Of a DNA stretch of 7,786 nt, positions 5,645 to 7,786 are shown piece by piece. The DNA is taken from positions 1-7,786 of the forward strand of contig CAMPKL010000142.1 in NCBI GenBank assembly GCA_946887065.1. The letters run 5' to 3'. Source of the stretch: an uncultured Bryobacterales bacterium (GTDB taxonomy: Bacteria > Acidobacteriota > Terriglobia > Bryobacterales > UBA6623). The position numbers and the translations under genes are program-made. Under the pieces are notes generated by a model. That model was not told the origin of the DNA. It saw only the letters and a program-made list of their open reading frames with translations, and did not search any database. Numbering within the stretch: the first letter of the stretch is position 1; every line of letters starts with the position of its first letter.

Positions 5645-7666
5645 ATGAATTGGTCGCTGGCGATTAAGCTCTCGGCGGCGGCAGGGGTGACGCTAACGAT
5701 CCTGGAATTTTCCCTTGCGGCGCATATACACGGGACCGTTGTCGAAGACCCCGTGAGCCTCTCCCGGGTTTTCGCGACAACGGCCCTATGCGTGATGGCG
5801 CTCTGCCTAGTGACGGGCTTGCTGGGCAGTTTGCTGAGCCGGTTCGTCGGTCTGTCTCCAGCGCAGGCGCTGACCGCCGGCGTCGCGGCGGCGACGATTC
5901 CTGCCGCGCTCTATCTAGGAGGCGTCGACATCGCTTGGGACCACGACCTCTACCAAATCTGGTTCCTCGCCGGCATTCCGTTCGGATTCCTCGCTGGATG
6001 TTTGATGATTCGCGGCGCTTCGCCCCAGTTGCAGCGGCTGGCGGAACGTATGTGGCCGGCTATAGCTCCGCTTGCGTTACTGACCGGGTTGGCGCAGGAG
6101 TTGCGTCAAGACGCGAACCTGTTGGGCGCGCCGCTACCGGCGGCTGCCGCGCTGTGGACGATTGGCGTCATCATCATCGTCGCCGCCGTCCGACGCTGGC
6201 CAGGCGTCGGCCACGCACTCACCGGCGGCGCCTTGGCGGCAGTTCTGGCGGTCGCGCTGGGCGCTTCGGTCAAACCGGACTTGCGCCGTCCGAGTCAACT
6301 CGTCGCGGAAGCCAAGACGGACGCGCCGCCGGTCATCCTGCTGACGATCGACACCCTCCGTCAGGACGCTTTGTCCCTGTATGGAGCGGATACTCCCACT
6401 CCCGCTATCGATGCCCTCGGCGCGGATGGAATCGTTTTTGATCGGGCCTACTCCACCGCTCCCTGGACCTTCCCTGCGCTGACGAGTATCCACACCGGTC
6501 TGAGCCCGTGGGCGCACGGGGTGCGCGACACATTCGGCCGCGTACCGGAAGGATCTCCCGCGATCGGGCCGATGTTGAGGGACCTGGGCTACAGTTCCGC
6601 GGCGATCGGAAACAACGCCTGGTTGACCCCGGGCGGCGGGGCGTACCCGCTCTCCGATGCCTTCGACGGCCGCTATCTCTACTGGCGAACGTTGATACCC
6701 CAAACAAGAGCCCAGCAATTTTGGGAGAAGTCGAACCGGAAAGTGCTTGGCCTGAACGTCTCCACCGAAGAACTCGGAGAGTACGGCTCGGAATGGATCC
6801 GAGGCCATAAGGAAGGTCCCTTCCTGCTCTGGCTGCACATACTCGACCCGCATATGCCGTACGACCGCGTCGCAGAATTTCCGCCCGCGGCGAACCCTCC
6901 TCCGGGGATTGGCCCGCTCTACGGGCGGCGGCTGCAAGCCGAGTTCGGCAGATGGCGCGAAACGCCCGAAATCGTCGATTGGGCTAGGGCGCTCTATCAG
7001 TCAGAAGTGCAGTTGGTCGACAAGGCGATCGGCTCGGTTCTGCAAACGCTCAAAGATGAGGGGGTATACGACAAGGCCCTCATCGTGTTCACCAGCGACC
7101 ACGGCGACGAGTTCACGCGGCACGGCAATTTCGGCCATGGGAGAACTCTATATGACGAGCTAGTCCGAGTGCCGTTGATCGTCAAGCCGCCGGCCTCAAA
7201 CGCACATCTGCGGGTCGCCGGGCCGGTTTCGACGACGGCAATCGCGCCGACGATTCTCGACCTCGTCGGCATTGCTTTCGATGAACGGATGTTTTCCTAC
7301 CGGTCTCTGCGTAGGGACTGGGAGGAGACGGCGGAAGGCAGCGCCCCGGCTGAGTCAGCTCCCGTATTCATGACCGGGGTCATCACTGGAGAGCCGGCCG
7401 AGGCCGTTGTTTGGAAAGACTACAAGTTCATTCGCTGGGAAAACACCGGCCACGAAGAGCTCTATGAGATGGAAACCGATCCGCACGAGCAGCTCAATCT
7501 CATCCGAGACAGACCGCAGCTTGCGGCGGTCGGTCGAGCGCTCATCGCCGAACACGCCCGCAAGGAAGCTCAGCGAGCGAGCGAGCGGGGCTTCAAAGCG
7601 GCACATGGCCGAGATCTCACCACTCAAGAAAAAGACATCTTAAGAGGTTTAGGTTACTTGCAGTAG
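5645..7666 (+). CDS. Membrane-anchored sulfatase-superfamily hydrolase/transferase
   Basis: This protein has 673 residues. The N-terminal 210 residues hold about seven hydrophobic helices (roughly 7-28, 43-66, 73-93, 105-122, 137-150, 167-183, 191-208). Arg-rich even loops and acidic odd loops put the N-terminus inside and the catalytic domain in the periplasm. The alkaline-phosphatase-fold domain starts with VILLTIDTLRQDALSLYG (230-247; D236 is a likely metal ligand). It continues through APWTFPALTSIHTG (272-285), WLHILDPHMPY (396-406) and TSDHGDE (483-489), then GNFGHG (494-499). The C-terminal LYEMETDPHEQLNL (607-619) and the ending RGLGYL are typical of the sulfatase-like family. At the nucleophile position Thr275 replaces the formylglycine Cys/Ser and the partner Arg is absent, so sulfatase activity is doubtful; phosphoester hydrolysis or headgroup transfer is an alternative. 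There is no clear Shine-Dalgarno before the ATG. The substrate is unknown. Confidence 0.9.
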   Translation: MNWSLAIKLSAAAGVTLTILEFSLAAHIHGTVVEDPVSLSRVFATTALCVMALCLVTGLLGSLLSRFVGLSPAQALTAGVAAATIPAALYLGGVDIAWDHDLYQIWFLAGIPFGFLAGCLMIRGASPQLQRLAERMWPAIAPLALLTGLAQELRQDANLLGAPLPAAAALWTIGVIIIVAAVRRWPGVGHALTGGALAAVLAVALGASVKPDLRRPSQLVAEAKTDAPPVILLTIDTLRQDALSLYGADTPTPAIDALGADGIVFDRAYSTAPWTFPALTSIHTGLSPWAHGVRDTFGRVPEGSPAIGPMLRDLGYSSAAIGNNAWLTPGGGAYPLSDAFDGRYLYWRTLIPQTRAQQFWEKSNRKVLGLNVSTEELGEYGSEWIRGHKEGPFLLWLHILDPHMPYDRVAEFPPAANPPPGIGPLYGRRLQAEFGRWRETPEIVDWARALYQSEVQLVDKAIGSVLQTLKDEGVYDKALIVFTSDHGDEFTRHGNFGHGRTLYDELVRVPLIVKPPASNAHLRVAGPVSTTAIAPTILDLVGIAFDERMFSYRSLRRDWEETAEGSAPAESAPVFMTGVITGEPAEAVVWKDYKFIRWENTGHEELYEMETDPHEQLNLIRDRPQLAAVGRALIAEHARKEAQRASERGFKAAHGRDLTTQEKDILRGLGYLQ

Positions 7667-7669
7667 TCC

Positions 7670-7719
7670 GGCGGAGGGACGGGAGAGCCGCCTGCGGAGC
7701 CCTTGGTATCCTGGGCTCT
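7670..7719 (+). terminator. Tandem inverted repeats after the sulfatase-like gene
   Basis: Two potential hairpins fill the gap between the sulfatase-like stop and the next gene. GGCGG (7670-7674) can pair with CCGCC (7688-7692). GAGCCC (7697-7702) can pair with GGGCTC (7713-7718), with a further internal GG/CC pair around TAT and a flanking G-T. Neither is followed by a run of T, so this is at best a weak intrinsic terminator or a processing or stability hairpin. Readthrough into the downstream gene remains possible. Confidence 0.35.
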
Positions 7720-7726
7720 TCGTCTG

Positions 7727-7732
7727 AGGAGG
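7727..7732 (+). promoter_or_regulatory. Shine-Dalgarno fixing a TTG start
   Basis: AGGAGG lies 8 nt before TTG 7741, which is ideal spacing. The ATG at 7733 directly abuts the AGGAGG and opens a frame of only three codons, ending at TGA 7742-7744, so it cannot start the gene. Confidence 0.75.
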
Positions 7733-7740
7733 ATGTTGTC

Positions 7741-7786
7741 TTGAGTAAAGCTCTCGATGGTCATATCGCTGTCGTTACCGGGGCCA
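7741..7786 (+). CDS. Short-chain dehydrogenase/reductase, N-terminal fragment
   Basis: Only the first 15 codons are in the window. The TTG start gives (M)SKALDGHIAVVTGA, which matches the first beta-strand and the TGA of the TGxxxGxG nucleotide-binding motif of classical SDR enzymes (NAD(P)-dependent oxidoreductases such as FabG-like reductases). A well-placed AGGAGG supports the TTG start. The substrate and the exact subfamily cannot be read from this fragment. It follows the sulfatase-like gene on the same strand after 74 nt that contain inverted repeats, so cotranscription is uncertain. Confidence 0.72.
   Translation, partial: MSKALDGHIAVVTGA

Noticed and set aside
6134..6937. A 267-codon minus-strand frame inside the sulfatase-like gene
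   Set aside because: It is an Arg/Gly-rich shadow of a strongly supported gene, with no domain signature.
1..7786. CRISPR arrays, tRNA or rRNA genes, insertion sequences, phage or defence genes
   Set aside because: I saw no regularly spaced repeats, cloverleaf-like segments, transposase motifs or terminal inverted repeats. Coding genes fill nearly the whole window, and no gap exceeds 179 nt.

Overview
This is a densely packed, GC-rich (about 60% by eye) bacterial segment. It holds seven genes, two of them cut by the window edges. Almost every product is exported or membrane-bound. Three proteins carry readable twin-arginine (Tat) signals and a fourth has a Sec signal, so the host must be a bacterium with a Tat system and a periplasm. 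The DUF1800/DUF1501 pair, the SoxC-like molybdenum enzyme with its c-type cytochrome, and the membrane-anchored sulfatase-like protein fit a Gram-negative environmental bacterium of the Proteobacteria, Myxococcota or Acidobacteriota kind. The sequence alone does not let me name the phylum.

Left part, + strand: the 3' portion of a DUF1800 gene (2-1594) is followed after 7 nt by a complete Tat-exported DUF1501 gene (1602-2816). After another 47 nt, a strong Shine-Dalgarno sequence precedes a small Tat-exported beta-propeller protein (2864-3655). These three look like one transcription unit. DUF1800 and DUF1501 are a well-known partner pair whose biochemical role is not established. The propeller is the less usual third member.

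Middle, - strand: the propeller gene converges with a two-gene unit, the stop codons lying 9 nt apart. The first gene of that unit is a SoxC/SorA-like molybdopterin sulfite or sulfane dehydrogenase (5465 down to 4215). The second is a monoheme SoxD-like cytochrome c (4243 down to 3665) whose start lies inside the end of the first gene, with a 29-nt overlap. Together they should form a periplasmic sulfite-oxidising enzyme that passes electrons to the respiratory chain. A 179-nt divergent intergenic region (5466-5644) holds a plausible promoter for this unit. Its leader contains an anti-Shine-Dalgarno element with two possible pairing partners.

Right part, + strand: a large sulfatase-superfamily protein (5645-7666) has seven predicted N-terminal membrane helices and a periplasmic catalytic domain with Thr where sulfatases carry the formylglycine Cys or Ser. 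After a 74-nt gap with inverted repeats, the first 15 codons of a short-chain dehydrogenase/reductase begin at a TTG codon (7741) and run off the window.

Most of the content belongs to known families. The points most worth a second look are the three-gene exported unit with its His-Gly-marked propeller, the overlapping dehydrogenase/cytochrome pair with no other Sox genes beside it, the leader of that pair, and the non-canonical nucleophile of the 'sulfatase'.
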